From Acetobacter peroxydans (GTDB taxonomy: Bacteria; Pseudomonadota; Alphaproteobacteria; Acetobacterales; Acetobacteraceae), in contig NZ_BJMV01000001.1 in assembly GCF_006539345.1 (NCBI RefSeq), forward strand, positions 62,001 to 126,000: a stretch of 64,000 bases of DNA, in the 5' to 3' direction. How positions within the stretch are numbered: position 1 is the stretch's first letter; each line of letters begins with the position of its first letter. Both the position numbers and the translations under genes were made by a program. Positions 43,777 through 53,450 of this stretch are shown here, one piece after another. The notes under the pieces were generated by a model that searched no databases, had not been told where the DNA came from, and saw only the letters and a list, made by a program, of their open reading frames with translations.

Positions 43777-46700
43777 ATGACACAGGCAAAACAGTTCCTT
43801 TTTCGCGATGTGAGGCTGCCGCGTGCACAGAGCCTGCGGACATGGCCAGGCGCGGACTGGCCACGCCCTGCCAGCCCCGCGGCGGCGCAGGCCTTTGCTG
43901 AGGACATGCTTGCCCTCGCCACACAGGCCGGTCTGCCGGTGGACAGCCTGGAGCAGCCGGGCGCCGTGGCATTGCTGGCCTGTCTGGGTGGGAACAGCCC
44001 ATACCTGTCCGACCTCGCGCGCGAGGACGTGGGGGCGTTCATCGCCCTGCTGGAACAGGGGCCGGAACGCTGTGCGGAAGAGGCCTTTGCCGCTTGCGAG
44101 ATGTTTGACACCACATTGGGGCGGGAAAATGTCGCGGCGTTTCTGCGAAAGATCAAGAAACGCGTGGCGTTTCTGTGCGCTGTGGCCGATCTGGGCGGGT
44201 TCTGGCCGCTTGAGGACGTAACCGCCACCTTGAGCCGCCTTGCGGAGACCACGCTTGATCTGGCGGTCAGGCATCTGCTGTGGAGCGCACATCAGGCCGG
44301 ACAGATCGAACTGCCTCATCCCGAGCGGCCTACACAGGGCTGCGGGCTGGTGGTGCTGGCCATGGGCAAGCTCGGCGCGCGGGAACTCAATTTCTCATCC
44401 GACATCGACCTTGTGGTCCTTTATGATCCCGCAGTGTACAGCCAGCCCGACACGGCAAGGCGTGTCTTTGTCCGTATGACTAGCGATCTTGTCAGCCTGA
44501 TGGAAGCGCGCGATGCGAATGGCTACGTTTTCCGTACAGACCTGCGGCTGAGGCCTGACCCTTCTTCCACCCCACCAGCGGTTACGGTGCAGGCGGCTAT
44601 TCTGTATTACGAAAGCCTGGGCCAGACATGGGAGCGGGCCGCCATGATCAAGGCCCGCCCCGTTGCGGGCGACATGACGGCGGGGCGGCGGTTCATGGCG
44701 GCCATCCGGCCTTTTATCTGGCGGCGACACCTCGATTTCACGCTGATTGACGATATCCATGACATGAAGGCGCGTATCGACCGGTACCGCAAGGCAGGGC
44801 GAACGGATCTGGCCCAGTTGCCTGATGCGGTTCTGGCGGACCCTGCCGCCAGCCGTGCATGGCTGCTAGGCCATAACGTCAAGCTCGGGCAGGGCGGTAT
44901 CCGCGAGATCGAGTTTATCGTGCAGGCCATTCAGCTTGTCTGGGGCGGGCGCGAACCGGGCCTGCGTGAACGCACGACCTTCGGCGCGCTGAAAAAGCTG
45001 GTAGGCTCGGGCAGGCTCCCGCGTGAGGAGGCTGAAATCCTCGCCCGTACCTACCGCTTTCTGCGTGATGCGGAACACCGGCTACAGATGCGCGCGGACC
45101 AGCAGACCCATAGCCTGCCCGACACGGAAGAAGGTTTCGAGGCGTTTGCCGTGTTCATGAACTACCCGGATGGCGAGGCGCTGGCGCTGGACATGCTGCC
45201 GCGTATGCGTGAGGCGCGGCGGATTTTCGAACGGCATTTCGTGATCCAGCCCCCCGAACAGGGTGGCGAGGCCGGAAGCGTTCTGGTACCCGGACCCGAC
45301 GAAGGAGGGGCCGAAGGCAGTCAGATGGCTGAACTTCTGGCTCGGCATGGTTTTCCTGAATCCGAAATTGCCGAGGCCTCTCAGGTGCTGGCGCGCTGGA
45401 GTGGTAGCGGCCTGCGCGCCTTGCGCTCCGAGCGGGCACATGCGCTCCTGCGCGCCCAGCTTTCGTCCTTTCTGGCCAGTTTTGGCAAGCGTAGCAGCCC
45501 GCTCGCCTGTCTGCGGCGTTTCGATGCCCTGCTGGCCCGCCAGCACGCGGGCGTACAGTTGCTCAGCCTGTTCGAGCGCAATCCCGAACTGATTGACCGG
45601 ATCGCCAGTATTTTCGACGCCTCGGCCTTTCTGGCTGACCATCTGGCCGACACGCCCTCAGCGCTGGAAGGTCTGCTGGATTCAGACCCCGAGGAAAATC
45701 GTGGTGTGGTAGACAGGCTTTTGCATCTGGCGGAAGAGGCCGAGGATGTGGAGGGCCTGTTGTCTGTCCTGCGGCCTCTGCTCCGAGGCGAGGAGTTCCG
45801 CCTGTCTGTAGCCCTGCTGGAAGGGCGGCTGAGCGAGGATGCAGCGGAACATGCACGTACCCTGCTTGCCGATACGATCATGATCGTGCTGCGTAAGGCG
45901 GTGGAGCGCGACCATATCCGGCGCTACGGGCGTGTGCCCGGCGGAGGGATGGCGGTGGTGGCGCTGGGCAAGGCCGGGTCGCGCGAGATGATGCCCGGCT
46001 CCGATCTTGATCTGCTGATGGTCTATAGCCATCCGCCCGACAGTCAGGCCAGTGTTGTGCCGGCACGAGGGCAAGGCAGGGCGCGTTCTCTGGCTGTGGG
46101 GGCGTATTATACGCGGCTGGCGCATACTTTCATTGCGGCGCTGACAGCCCCCGGCCCGGAAGGTCCGCTTTATGCGGTGGACATGCGGTTGCGGCCCTCA
46201 GGTGCTGCGGGGCCGGTGGCGGTCTCGCGCGATGCGTTCCTGCGCTACCACGCCGAAACGGCCTGGACATGGGAAAGTATGGCCCTGACGCGCGCGCGCG
46301 TTGTTTCGGCTCCTGTTGCGCTGGCGCGAGTGCTGCGGGCCGATCTGGCCCGTATTCTCGATGGGTCTATCCGGTCGGAACGGGTGGCGCGCGCCACATT
46401 GCTGGCGGATGCTAACGCTATGCGCGCGCGTCTGGCGCGGGAGTTGCCGCCAACATCGGTCTGGGATGTCAAACGTCGTGCCGGTGGGTTGATGGAAGTG
46501 GAGTTCATTGCCCAGATTTTGCAGCTCTGCGCGGGCCGCGCGGCGGCACGGAGCACGGAAACACGGCTGGCGCTTGGCCGTCTGGTGCGGGTGGGGGAAC
46601 TAACAGCGCAGGATGGCGCGGTTCTGGTCGAGGCAGAAAGCTTCTGGCGGCGCTTGCAGGCTTTGCTGCGCCTGCTGTGCGGGCCTGTTCCGCCTCAGAA

Positions 46701-46854
46701 TCTGGAAGAGGATCTTGCCCCCACAGCGCTCGATGTATTGCTCAAGGGCATGAGCGTGTCGGATCTCGCCGCCCTGATCGAACAGGCCAATATGTTAGCC
46801 TATGCGGTGGAGCAGTGCTTCGCGCGGCTGGTCGGCCCGCTTGACCCTGCATGA
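43777..46854 (+). CDS. glnE: bifunctional glutamine synthetase adenylyltransferase/deadenylase
   Basis: GlnE adds and removes AMP on glutamine synthetase under control of PII, so it governs nitrogen assimilation. The 1025-residue protein contains two nucleotidyltransferase domains: the deadenylase half with GKLGARELNFSSDIDLVVLYD, and the adenylylase half with GKAGSREMMPGSDLDLLMVY. Each is followed by its conserved GIREIEF or GLMEVEF segment. I start at ATG 43777; the open frame extends much further upstream across the AsmA-like gene but that part is antisense coincidence. The ribosome site is weak. bcp follows 55 bases later. Confidence 0.95.
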   Translation: MTQAKQFLFRDVRLPRAQSLRTWPGADWPRPASPAAAQAFAEDMLALATQAGLPVDSLEQPGAVALLACLGGNSPYLSDLAREDVGAFIALLEQGPERCAEEAFAACEMFDTTLGRENVAAFLRKIKKRVAFLCAVADLGGFWPLEDVTATLSRLAETTLDLAVRHLLWSAHQAGQIELPHPERPTQGCGLVVLAMGKLGARELNFSSDIDLVVLYDPAVYSQPDTARRVFVRMTSDLVSLMEARDANGYVFRTDLRLRPDPSSTPPAVTVQAAILYYESLGQTWERAAMIKARPVAGDMTAGRRFMAAIRPFIWRRHLDFTLIDDIHDMKARIDRYRKAGRTDLAQLPDAVLADPAASRAWLLGHNVKLGQGGIREIEFIVQAIQLVWGGREPGLRERTTFGALKKLVGSGRLPREEAEILARTYRFLRDAEHRLQMRADQQTHSLPDTEEGFEAFAVFMNYPDGEALALDMLPRMREARRIFERHFVIQPPEQGGEAGSVLVPGPDEGGAEGSQMAELLARHGFPESEIAEASQVLARWSGSGLRALRSERAHALLRAQLSSFLASFGKRSSPLACLRRFDALLARQHAGVQLLSLFERNPELIDRIASIFDASAFLADHLADTPSALEGLLDSDPEENRGVVDRLLHLAEEAEDVEGLLSVLRPLLRGEEFRLSVALLEGRLSEDAAEHARTLLADTIMIVLRKAVERDHIRRYGRVPGGGMAVVALGKAGSREMMPGSDLDLLMVYSHPPDSQASVVPARGQGRARSLAVGAYYTRLAHTFIAALTAPGPEGPLYAVDMRLRPSGAAGPVAVSRDAFLRYHAETAWTWESMALTRARVVSAPVALARVLRADLARILDGSIRSERVARATLLADANAMRARLARELPPTSVWDVKRRAGGLMEVEFIAQILQLCAGRAAARSTETRLALGRLVRVGELTAQDGAVLVEAESFWRRLQALLRLLCGPVPPQNLEEDLAPTALDVLLKGMSVSDLAALIEQANMLAYAVEQCFARLVGPLDPA

Positions 46855-46909
46855 ATGTGCTGGGCCTGGCTATGTCAAAACGGAAAATTACAACACGGGA
46901 GAGCAGGGA

Positions 46910-47395
46910 ATGAACACGAAGGCAACAGGAGCAGGCCCCGGTGTGGGTGATCTGGCGCCCGCTTTCAGCATGGAGGCCAGCGGCGGCCGCACGGTCTCTC
47001 TGGCAGAGATGAAGGGCAAGCCCTTTGTTCTGTATTTCTATCCCAAGGCAGATACGCCCGGCTGCACCAAGGAAGCGTGTGGCTTCAATGAAGCACTCGC
47101 GGCTTTTGGCGCTGCCGGCATGACGGTCATTGGCGTCTCGCGTGATCCGGTTAAAAAGCTGGATGCCTTTGCCGCGAAATACGGTCTGACCTTTCCTCTG
47201 GCCTCTGATGCCGATGGCAGCGTAACCGAGGCATATGGCGTGTGGGTGGAAAAGACGCTTTACGGCAAAACCCATATGGGCATCGAGCGCAGCACCTATC
47301 TGATTGACGCACAGGGCAAGGTCGCGGCCGTGTGGCGCAAGGTGAAGGTGGACGGCCACGTTGATGCGGTCATGGAAAAAGCCCGCAGTCTGTAA
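46910..47395 (+). CDS. bcp: peroxiredoxin, Bcp type
   Basis: Bcp is a thioredoxin-dependent peroxidase. The 161-residue protein has the peroxidatic C52 in DTPGCTKEAC and a resolving C57 five residues later, the alpha-type arrangement. GVSRDP and GIERSTYLID complete the fold. The ATG at 46910 is preceded by GGGAG at eight bases; longer frames from 46802 lie inside glnE. Downstream is a long terminator hairpin. Confidence 0.93.
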   Translation: MNTKATGAGPGVGDLAPAFSMEASGGRTVSLAEMKGKPFVLYFYPKADTPGCTKEACGFNEALAAFGAAGMTVIGVSRDPVKKLDAFAAKYGLTFPLASDADGSVTEAYGVWVEKTLYGKTHMGIERSTYLIDAQGKVAAVWRKVKVDGHVDAVMEKARSL

Positions 47396-47409
47396 ACCCC
47401 AAAAGAAAA

Positions 47410-47451
47410 GCCCTACGTTCCGGCCCCGTGGAAACGGGGAGAACGTGGGGC
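47410..47451. terminator. bidirectional terminator hairpin after bcp
   Basis: A long, nearly continuous stem: GCCC and ACGTTC pair with GAACGT and GGGGC, and inside them CCCCGT pairs with ACGGGG around a GGAA tetraloop; a small CGG/A internal loop separates the two halves. It lies between convergent bcp and the Gly-rich protein gene, and likely ends both. Confidence 0.7.
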
Positions 47452-47480
47452 CTTGCCAGCTGTCTAGGCAGTCGTGGGCT

Positions 47481-47858
47481 TTACCACGGAGCGTAATAGC
47501 CACCCTGCGGGTAATAGTAATACGCGGGCGGTGGCGGGGCGACCGGTACCGCCGGCACAACGTACATGGGCCGGGGCGGAGGGGGCGGCGGAGGCGGAAC
47601 GGCATAGACAGGCCCGCCACCAAAGGCGGCCCCCGCAAGGGCACCCACTGCCAGCCCGCCGATCAGCGCGCCTGCGATGGCACCACCATCGCCGTGATGG
47701 CGATAAGGGTCGCCGCCCCAGCCTCTATGGTCGTGCCAGCCGGGGCCGCCGCCCCAGCCCCCGTGCTCGCCCGGATGGGCTTGTGCTGCGGAAAGCGTGA
47801 CGGCGCCAAGTCCCGCAACAAGGGGCAGCACCCTTAGAATCTGTTTAAAACGGCGCAT
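47481..47858 (-). CDS. Gly/His/Pro-rich exported protein
   Basis: A 125-residue protein. The ATG at 47858 has GGGGAGAG nine bases ahead and gives a signal peptide ending AQA-HPG near residue 27. The mature part has a Gly/His/Trp-rich stretch (HPGEHGGWGG, then WHDHRGWGG and YRHH), a small hydrophobic glycine-zipper-like segment (GGAIAGALIGGLAVGALAG), then a polyproline run and a Tyr/Pro-rich end. The histidines suggest metal binding and the glycine segment suggests membrane association; neither is shown. Such proteins are common and poorly understood in acetic acid bacteria. Confidence 0.7.
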   Translation of the reverse strand: MRRFKQILRVLPLVAGLGAVTLSAAQAHPGEHGGWGGGPGWHDHRGWGGDPYRHHGDGGAIAGALIGGLAVGALAGAAFGGGPVYAVPPPPPPPPRPMYVVPAVPVAPPPPAYYYYPQGGYYAPW

Positions 47859-47950
47859 CTGATTTTCTCTCCCCGGAGCAGTGCGGGACCGCTCCATCGT
47901 TCCTGTCATGCAGACTAGTATGAGCGCGCGTGTGGCAAATTCAGGGCTTA

Positions 47951-49258
47951 TCAAAGGTCTTTTGTAGCCTGCTCGCCCGGCTGCGACATAGCCACCATTT
48001 CGGCGGTAATGCGGTCGGTGGTTTTTAGGCGCAGGACGGTCAGCAGCGTGACGGCGGCAGCGGCTGAAACGTAATAGGCAAACCAGTTTTCATGTCCGGC
48101 CTGCTTGCACCACAGGGCGATGTATTCCGTGGTGCCGCCGAAAATGGAGACTGTCAGCGCATAGGGCAGCGCGACGCCCAGCGCGCGGATGCGGGTAGGA
48201 AAAAGCTCCGCTTTGACAATGGCGTTGATGGACGTATAGCCCGAGGCCACGAGCAGCCCTGAGACGATCAGGCCAAACGCCATCCATGCGGAGGTGGCGT
48301 GCGAAAGCGCGCCCAGCAGCGGCACTGTGCCAAACGTGGCGCCAAAACCAAAGAACAGCAGCAGTGGTTTGCGGCCGAGCCTGTCTGACAGCGCGCCGAG
48401 CAGTGGCTGCATGGCGGCAAAGACAGTCAGGCTCAGCGCGGAGATGAGCGTGGCGCTCTCTTTTGAAAAACCAAGCGTGTTGGCAAGGTATTTCTGCATG
48501 TAGATGGTGTAGGTGTAAAAGGCCACGGTGCCGCCCAGCGTCAGCCCGCAAACGGTGGCAACTGCGCGCCAGTGTTGCAGCAGCACGCGCACGCCGCCCT
48601 TGTTGTCCTTGGAGCGGGCTTTTTCAAAGCTTTCACTTTCATTCATCTGCCGTCGCAGCCAGAAGACCAGCAGCGCCCCGGCCGCCCCGACAAGAAAGGG
48701 AATACGCCAGCCCCAGCTTTCGATCTGGGTAGGTGTCAGCAGCACGTATTGCATGAACAGCAGCAGCACCAGAGCCAGCAGTTGCCCCATGATCAGCGTC
48801 ACATAAAGGATGCCAGACCAGAACCCGCGATGTTCCGGGCTGGCCACTTCCGCCAGATAGGTGGCCGATGCCCCGTATTCTCCCCCGAGGCTAAGCCCTT
48901 GTGCGAGACGCGCGCAGACCAGAATGGTGGGGGAAAGCAGGCCGATCTGCGCGTAGGTCGGGCATATGGCAATGGCGAGCGAGCCGAGGCACATGGCCAG
49001 CACGGAAATGGTGAGCGCGCTGCGTCGGCCATACCGGTCCGCTGCCATGCCCAGAATCCAGCCTCCAACAGGCCGCATGAAAAAGCCAACAGCGAAGACA
49101 GCCGCCGCGTTGAGCAGCTCGGCCGTGGCGTTGCCGCGCGGGAAAAAGGCATGGGCGAAATAGATGGTAAAAGAAGAATAAACATACCAGTCGAAATATT
49201 CGAGCAGATTACCCGCTGATCCCGCCAGTATGCCACGAAGACGCTGTGCCGTGTTCAA
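47951..49258 (-). CDS. MHS-family MFS transporter, KgtP-like
   Basis: A 435-residue, 12-helix symporter of the metabolite:H+ symporter group. It resembles E. coli alpha-ketoglutarate permease KgtP closely: EYFDWYVYS, FFMRPVGGWILG, ADRYGRR, ARLAQGLSLGGEYGASATYLAE and GWRIPFLVGA. The substrate may therefore be 2-oxoglutarate or a related dicarboxylate; the MHS family also takes proline, betaine or citrate, so the assignment is moderate. It is divergent from rmuC with about 177 bases between the starts. Confidence 0.85.
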   Translation of the reverse strand: MNTAQRLRGILAGSAGNLLEYFDWYVYSSFTIYFAHAFFPRGNATAELLNAAAVFAVGFFMRPVGGWILGMAADRYGRRSALTISVLAMCLGSLAIAICPTYAQIGLLSPTILVCARLAQGLSLGGEYGASATYLAEVASPEHRGFWSGILYVTLIMGQLLALVLLLFMQYVLLTPTQIESWGWRIPFLVGAAGALLVFWLRRQMNESESFEKARSKDNKGGVRVLLQHWRAVATVCGLTLGGTVAFYTYTIYMQKYLANTLGFSKESATLISALSLTVFAAMQPLLGALSDRLGRKPLLLFFGFGATFGTVPLLGALSHATSAWMAFGLIVSGLLVASGYTSINAIVKAELFPTRIRALGVALPYALTVSIFGGTTEYIALWCKQAGHENWFAYYVSAAAAVTLLTVLRLKTTDRITAEMVAMSQPGEQATKDL

Positions 49259-49435
49259 GGGGAGTTCCTCCGGTGTCTGGCGTGCCGCTGCTTATGGTGC
49301 GCGGTTCTGTTGTTGGTAACGAACGCGCCATATCATTCGCGGTATGATCACGCCATCACGAAACGGTGTGCCTGATGTGACGCCAAGGTGCGCCAGGCCC
49401 TTGCTCCCGGCTCGAACATACGACAAAACAACGGC

Positions 49436-50719
49436 ATGAGTTCCATAATTGTTCTTGTGTGTGTGGTGTGCGGCGCGCTGGTTGTGGGGGGTGTGCTGGG
49501 CTGGCTGGCCGGGCGCGGCCGCCAGAGCGGCGCTGATGGTGATCTGCTGGCCCGTCTGTATGTCATGGTCGAACGTGAGGCTGCCATGATCCGCGCGGAA
49601 ACCGCGGGCTTGCGGAGCGGTCTGGCGGAGGCGGAGCGCGGCATGGGGGAGAGAACAGAGCGTATGCGCGCGGCGCTGGCCGAGCAGCTTGGCACATTGT
49701 CTGGCAGCATGGGGCGCGAGCAGGCCGAGGCGCGCGCGGCGCAGGCGCAGGCGCTACAGGCCATGGCGGAAACATCGGCCCAGCAGCTTGCTTCGATCCG
49801 GCAGGCGGTGACAGAGCAGCTCCACAGTGCGGTGGAGAAGCAGATGCAGACCTCTTTTCAGCGCGTGCTGGAGCAGCTTGCCGCCATGCAGAAAGCCATG
49901 GGCGAAGTGCGCGCCATGACGGCGCAGCTCAGCGACATCAAGCGTCTGTTCAGCAATGTCAAAACCCGTGGCGGCTGGGGCGAGGCACAACTGCGCGCCA
50001 TTCTGGACGATGTGCTGCCGCCGGGCGCGTATGAAAGCAATGTCAGGATTGGCAGCGGCGCGGATGTGGTCGAATTCGCGCTCAGGATGCCGGTGCGCTC
50101 GGCTGCCCCACCGCTGTTGCCACTGGACAGCAAGTTTCCGACCGAGGCGTATGAGAGGCTGCTGAACGCGGCGGAGGTCGGGGATGCCGTGGCGGAAAAG
50201 GCCGCGCGCAAGTCTCTGGAGGCCACGGTTAGGCTGGAAGCCCGTAAGATTGCGACAAAATATATAGTTCCTCCGAGAACCGTTGAGTTCGCTGTGCTTT
50301 ATTTGCCTACAGACGGACTGTACACGGAGGTGGCCCGTATTCCGGGGCTGATGGATGAGGTGGGGCGGCAGTATCGTGTCATGATCATGGGGCCAGCCCT
50401 TATGCCCGCGATGTTACGTACTATTCATCTGGGGTACGTTACACTGGCCCTTGAAGAACGGACCGAGAGCATTGCCCGGCTTTTGGGCGCTACACGTCAG
50501 GAGATGCTGCGGATGGACGGCGTGCTGGAAAAACTGGCCAAGAACGCTCAGGCCATGTCCTTCTCCATCGAGGAGGCGCGCAGGCGGACGCGGGCAGTGG
50601 GTAAACGGCTGAAGGATCTCGAAATTTCCCCCGAGGATAAGGAAGGGGGCCAGGATGAAGAGTCTGAAACCGATTTTACTGGCATGGCGCAGGATGGGGC
50701 TGCATCACGATTGGGATGA
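49436..50719 (+). CDS. rmuC: DNA recombination protein RmuC
   Basis: RmuC limits inverted-repeat rearrangements and has a PD-(D/E)XK-like nuclease fold. The 427-residue form starts at ATG 49436, giving a single N-terminal membrane helix (VLVCVVCGALVVGGVLGWLAG), a coiled coil (about residues 50-160) and the family core: KTRGGWGEAQLRAILDDVLPPG, LPLDSKFPTEAYERLL and VEFAVLYLPTDGLYTEV, then RTIHLGYVTLAL. GWGE and DSKFP are the expected active-site region. It overlaps the response regulator start by four bases. Confidence 0.93.
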   Translation: MSSIIVLVCVVCGALVVGGVLGWLAGRGRQSGADGDLLARLYVMVEREAAMIRAETAGLRSGLAEAERGMGERTERMRAALAEQLGTLSGSMGREQAEARAAQAQALQAMAETSAQQLASIRQAVTEQLHSAVEKQMQTSFQRVLEQLAAMQKAMGEVRAMTAQLSDIKRLFSNVKTRGGWGEAQLRAILDDVLPPGAYESNVRIGSGADVVEFALRMPVRSAAPPLLPLDSKFPTEAYERLLNAAEVGDAVAEKAARKSLEATVRLEARKIATKYIVPPRTVEFAVLYLPTDGLYTEVARIPGLMDEVGRQYRVMIMGPALMPAMLRTIHLGYVTLALEERTESIARLLGATRQEMLRMDGVLEKLAKNAQAMSFSIEEARRRTRAVGKRLKDLEISPEDKEGGQDEESETDFTGMAQDGAASRLG

Positions 50720-51507
50720 GCAGGGATATGGACATGACGAAAGAGGACGCCGCATTTCTTCCGCATGAGGATGATGTCCGTGACGAAGGGCTGCCTGACA
50801 ACGGGATCTCTGCCGAGAGCCCGCATGAAGACAGGATGGTGCTTCTTGTTGAAGACGACACGACCATAGCCGAGGAAATAACGGCGGAGCTGCGGGTGCG
50901 CGGCTTTCGGGTGCGGTGCGAGGCCACGGGAGATGCCGGGCTGGAGGCCGCCCTGCTGGGCGAGGCCGATGTCATGGTGGTGGACAGGCTGCTGCCCGGA
51001 ACCGACGGCCTGTCCGTGATCGAGACCATGCGCCAGCAGGGCGTGCGTACGCCGGTTCTGGTACTGTCGGCGCTGTCGGCGGTGGATGACCGTGTGTCCG
51101 GCCTGAAGGCGGGAGGGGATGACTACCTGACCAAGCCTTTCGCGATGGAGGAACTCGTAGCCCGGTTGGAAGCCCTGCTGCGGAGGCCGGATGATGTGCG
51201 CGCCACGCGCCTGCGCACAGGGCCGCTGGAAATGGATCTGATCGAACGTCGCGTCTGGCGTGATGGCCGCGAGATCGAACTCCTCCCGCGAGAGTTTCGG
51301 CTGCTGGAATATCTGATGCGCCGTCCCGGTCAGGTGCTCACGCGCTCCATGCTGCTGGAGGATGTCTGGCAGTACCGTTTCATTCCCCGCACCAATCTGG
51401 TGGATGTGCATATCGGCAAGCTGCGGCGCAAGATTGATGCACCCGGAGAAGAGCCGCTAATTCAGAGCATTCGCGGTACGGGGTTCCAACTGCGTGTTCC
51501 TGACTGA
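50716..51507 (+). CDS. OmpR-family response regulator
   Basis: A 263-residue two-component response regulator: receiver domain with phospho-acceptor D90 (VMVVDRLLPG) and K140 in YLTKPF, then a winged-helix DNA-binding domain (ELLPREFRLLEYLMRRPGQ and RTNLVDVHIGKLRRKI). A 40-residue acidic N-terminal stretch precedes the receiver; the true start could be ATG 50836, where the family normally begins, though the 50716 ATG overlaps rmuC by four bases. It is coupled to the sensor kinase by a 14-base overlap. The signal and target genes are not evident. Confidence 0.9.
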   Translation: MSRDMDMTKEDAAFLPHEDDVRDEGLPDNGISAESPHEDRMVLLVEDDTTIAEEITAELRVRGFRVRCEATGDAGLEAALLGEADVMVVDRLLPGTDGLSVIETMRQQGVRTPVLVLSALSAVDDRVSGLKAGGDDYLTKPFAMEELVARLEALLRRPDDVRATRLRTGPLEMDLIERRVWRDGREIELLPREFRLLEYLMRRPGQVLTRSMLLEDVWQYRFIPRTNLVDVHIGKLRRKIDAPGEEPLIQSIRGTGFQLRVPD

Positions 51508-52885
51508 GCTTTTCCGCACCGCTGCCTTTCGCATTACGCTTATGGCGCTGGCCGCCATGGCGGGTGTCATGGTCATGCAGTTCGGGCTTGTCTATGCCCA
51601 GATGGAGGCGGTGGAATCCCGCCGCTCCACGGAACTGCTTGAAGGCGAGGCGGAGCTGCTGGCCCAGATGTCGCCCGAACATCTGGAATATGTCATCCGG
51701 CGACGCGCGACAGGGGATCTGCGGCTGATCATCAACAGTGCGGGGCTGTTTGACGCGGGCCATGCGCTCATAGCAGGAGATCTGCATAGCTGGCCGCACG
51801 GGCTGAAGGCCGACGGTAAGCCGCACAATATCGAAATCTATCCCGAGGAAGGGGCTCCCTATCCCCTGCGCCTGCTGGCGGTTTCTCTGCCCAATGGCAC
51901 CATTCTGGTGCTGGGGCGGAGCTTCCATCTGCTGGCTGAGCAGAAGCTCATGCTCCGGCACGCCATGTTGGTCGCGGCGGTGCCGACATTCCTGTTTGCG
52001 CTGTTTCTGGGCATTGTCCTGAGTCACCGTGCCCTTTCGCGCGTGAAAGAAATGCACGAGGCCATAGACCGGATTATGGCCGGGGATATTCATGAGCGCC
52101 TGCCCGCCGCGCGTGAGCGGGACGATCTGGAGCGTTTGGCTGGCAGCGTAAACCGTATGCTCGACCGGCTTGAGCGGCTGATGGACGGTATGCGCGAGGT
52201 TGGCAATGACATTGCGCATGATCTGCGTACTCCGCTCTCACGTGTGCGTGCGCGGCTTGAGCGCGCGCTTTCCGCCGGGCTCGGGCCGGTCGAGCTTGAA
52301 GCCGCCATGGGTCGCGCCGTGGATGATCTGGACCAGTGTCTGGGGATCATCACGGCCCTTCTGCGGATTGCAGAGCTTGAAAACAGCCGGCGCAAGGCGG
52401 GCTTCGGGCAGGTGGCGCTACGTGACCTCGTCGCCGACGTGTCTGACCTGTACGAACCCATAGCGGAAATGGAAAACAAGCGTCTGCTGGTGTTCAAGCC
52501 GCTTCCCCCCGTGCAGGTGTTCGGAGACAGGCATCTGCTGATCGAACTGCTGGCTAATCTGGTGGATAACGGCATTAAGTTCACGCCTGAAGGTGGCAGC
52601 ATCATGCTAGGCGTGGCGGAGCAGGGCGGCAGGGCGGAACTGAGTGTGACCGATACGGGTGCCGGGATCGCTCCAGAAGAACGGCAGGCCGTGCTTTCGC
52701 GCTTCTATCGTTCGGACAAGAGTCGCCACGTGCCGGGAAGCGGACTGGGTCTCAGCCTCGTCTGTGCCATAGCACATCTGCATGAGGCGGAAGTGCATGT
52801 GGAAAGCGGACCGGATGGGCGCGGGACATGCTTTCGTATCTGTTTTCCGCTCATGCGGGAACGGCCGGAGGGGGTGGCCCCTTGA
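51494..52885 (+). CDS. sensor histidine kinase
   Basis: A 463-residue kinase with membrane helices at about residues 12-32 and 155-175 and a periplasmic loop of about 120 residues between them, then a HAMP linker (HRALSRVKEMHEAIDRIMAGD), the H-box with phospho-acceptor H242 (IAHDLRTPLSRVR), the N-box (ELLANLVDNGIKF), G1 (VTDTGAGIAPEER) and G2 (GSGLGLSLV). It starts at GTG, 14 bases inside the regulator gene. It is the cognate partner of the response regulator; the ligand is unknown. Confidence 0.92.
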   Translation: MFLTELFRTAAFRITLMALAAMAGVMVMQFGLVYAQMEAVESRRSTELLEGEAELLAQMSPEHLEYVIRRRATGDLRLIINSAGLFDAGHALIAGDLHSWPHGLKADGKPHNIEIYPEEGAPYPLRLLAVSLPNGTILVLGRSFHLLAEQKLMLRHAMLVAAVPTFLFALFLGIVLSHRALSRVKEMHEAIDRIMAGDIHERLPAARERDDLERLAGSVNRMLDRLERLMDGMREVGNDIAHDLRTPLSRVRARLERALSAGLGPVELEAAMGRAVDDLDQCLGIITALLRIAELENSRRKAGFGQVALRDLVADVSDLYEPIAEMENKRLLVFKPLPPVQVFGDRHLLIELLANLVDNGIKFTPEGGSIMLGVAEQGGRAELSVTDTGAGIAPEERQAVLSRFYRSDKSRHVPGSGLGLSLVCAIAHLHEAEVHVESGPDGRGTCFRICFPLMRERPEGVAP

Positions 52886-53011
52886 CAGAGGGCGCATCCA
52901 CCGGTAAGCGCGCCTTTCCTGATCGGAACGCGGGAGGTTCCGCCGGGCGTTGCAACGCTGGGTGGAATCGCATGAACCGCGGTCCGGGTACAATAGAAAG
53001 GAGTCCCGGAT

Positions 53012-53446
53012 ATGGCCAAAAAAGTTGTTGGCTACATCAAGCTTCAGATTCCCGCTGGTAAAGCCAACCCTTCTCCGCCGGTTGGTCCGGCACTGGGTCA
53101 GCGCGGTCTAAATATCATGGAATTCTGCAAGGCGTTCAACGCCAAGACCCAGGGCCTCGAGCCGGGTATGCCGATTCCTGTCGTGATCACCGCTTACGCG
53201 GATCGCACATTCAGCTTCATCACCAAAACCCCGCCGAACACGTACTTCCTGCTGAAGGCCGCCAAGATTTCCAAGGGCAGCCCCACGGTTGGCAAGAGCG
53301 CGTCCGTTGGTAAGGTGACGATGGCGCAGCTGCGTGAAATCGCTGAGCAGAAGCAGCAGGACATGAACGCGAACGACCTGGACGGCGCAGTGCGCATGCT
53401 CATCGGTTCGGCACGCGCCATGGGCCTCGATGTGGTGGAGGGCTGA
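53012..53446 (+). CDS. rplK: 50S ribosomal protein L11
   Basis: L11 forms the GTPase-associated centre with 23S rRNA. The 144-residue protein has the canonical [21 protein letters not shown] start, [15 protein letters not shown], and [25 protein letters not shown] stands just ahead. In most bacteria secE and nusG precede rplK; here the gene upstream is the sensor kinase. It begins the rplK-rplA-rplJ-rplL-rpoB-rpoC cluster. Confidence 0.98.
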   Translation: MAKKVVGYIKLQIPAGKANPSPPVGPALGQRGLNIMEFCKAFNAKTQGLEPGMPIPVVITAYADRTFSFITKTPPNTYFLLKAAKISKGSPTVGKSASVGKVTMAQLREIAEQKQQDMNANDLDGAVRMLIGSARAMGLDVVEG

Positions 53447-53450
53447 GAAT

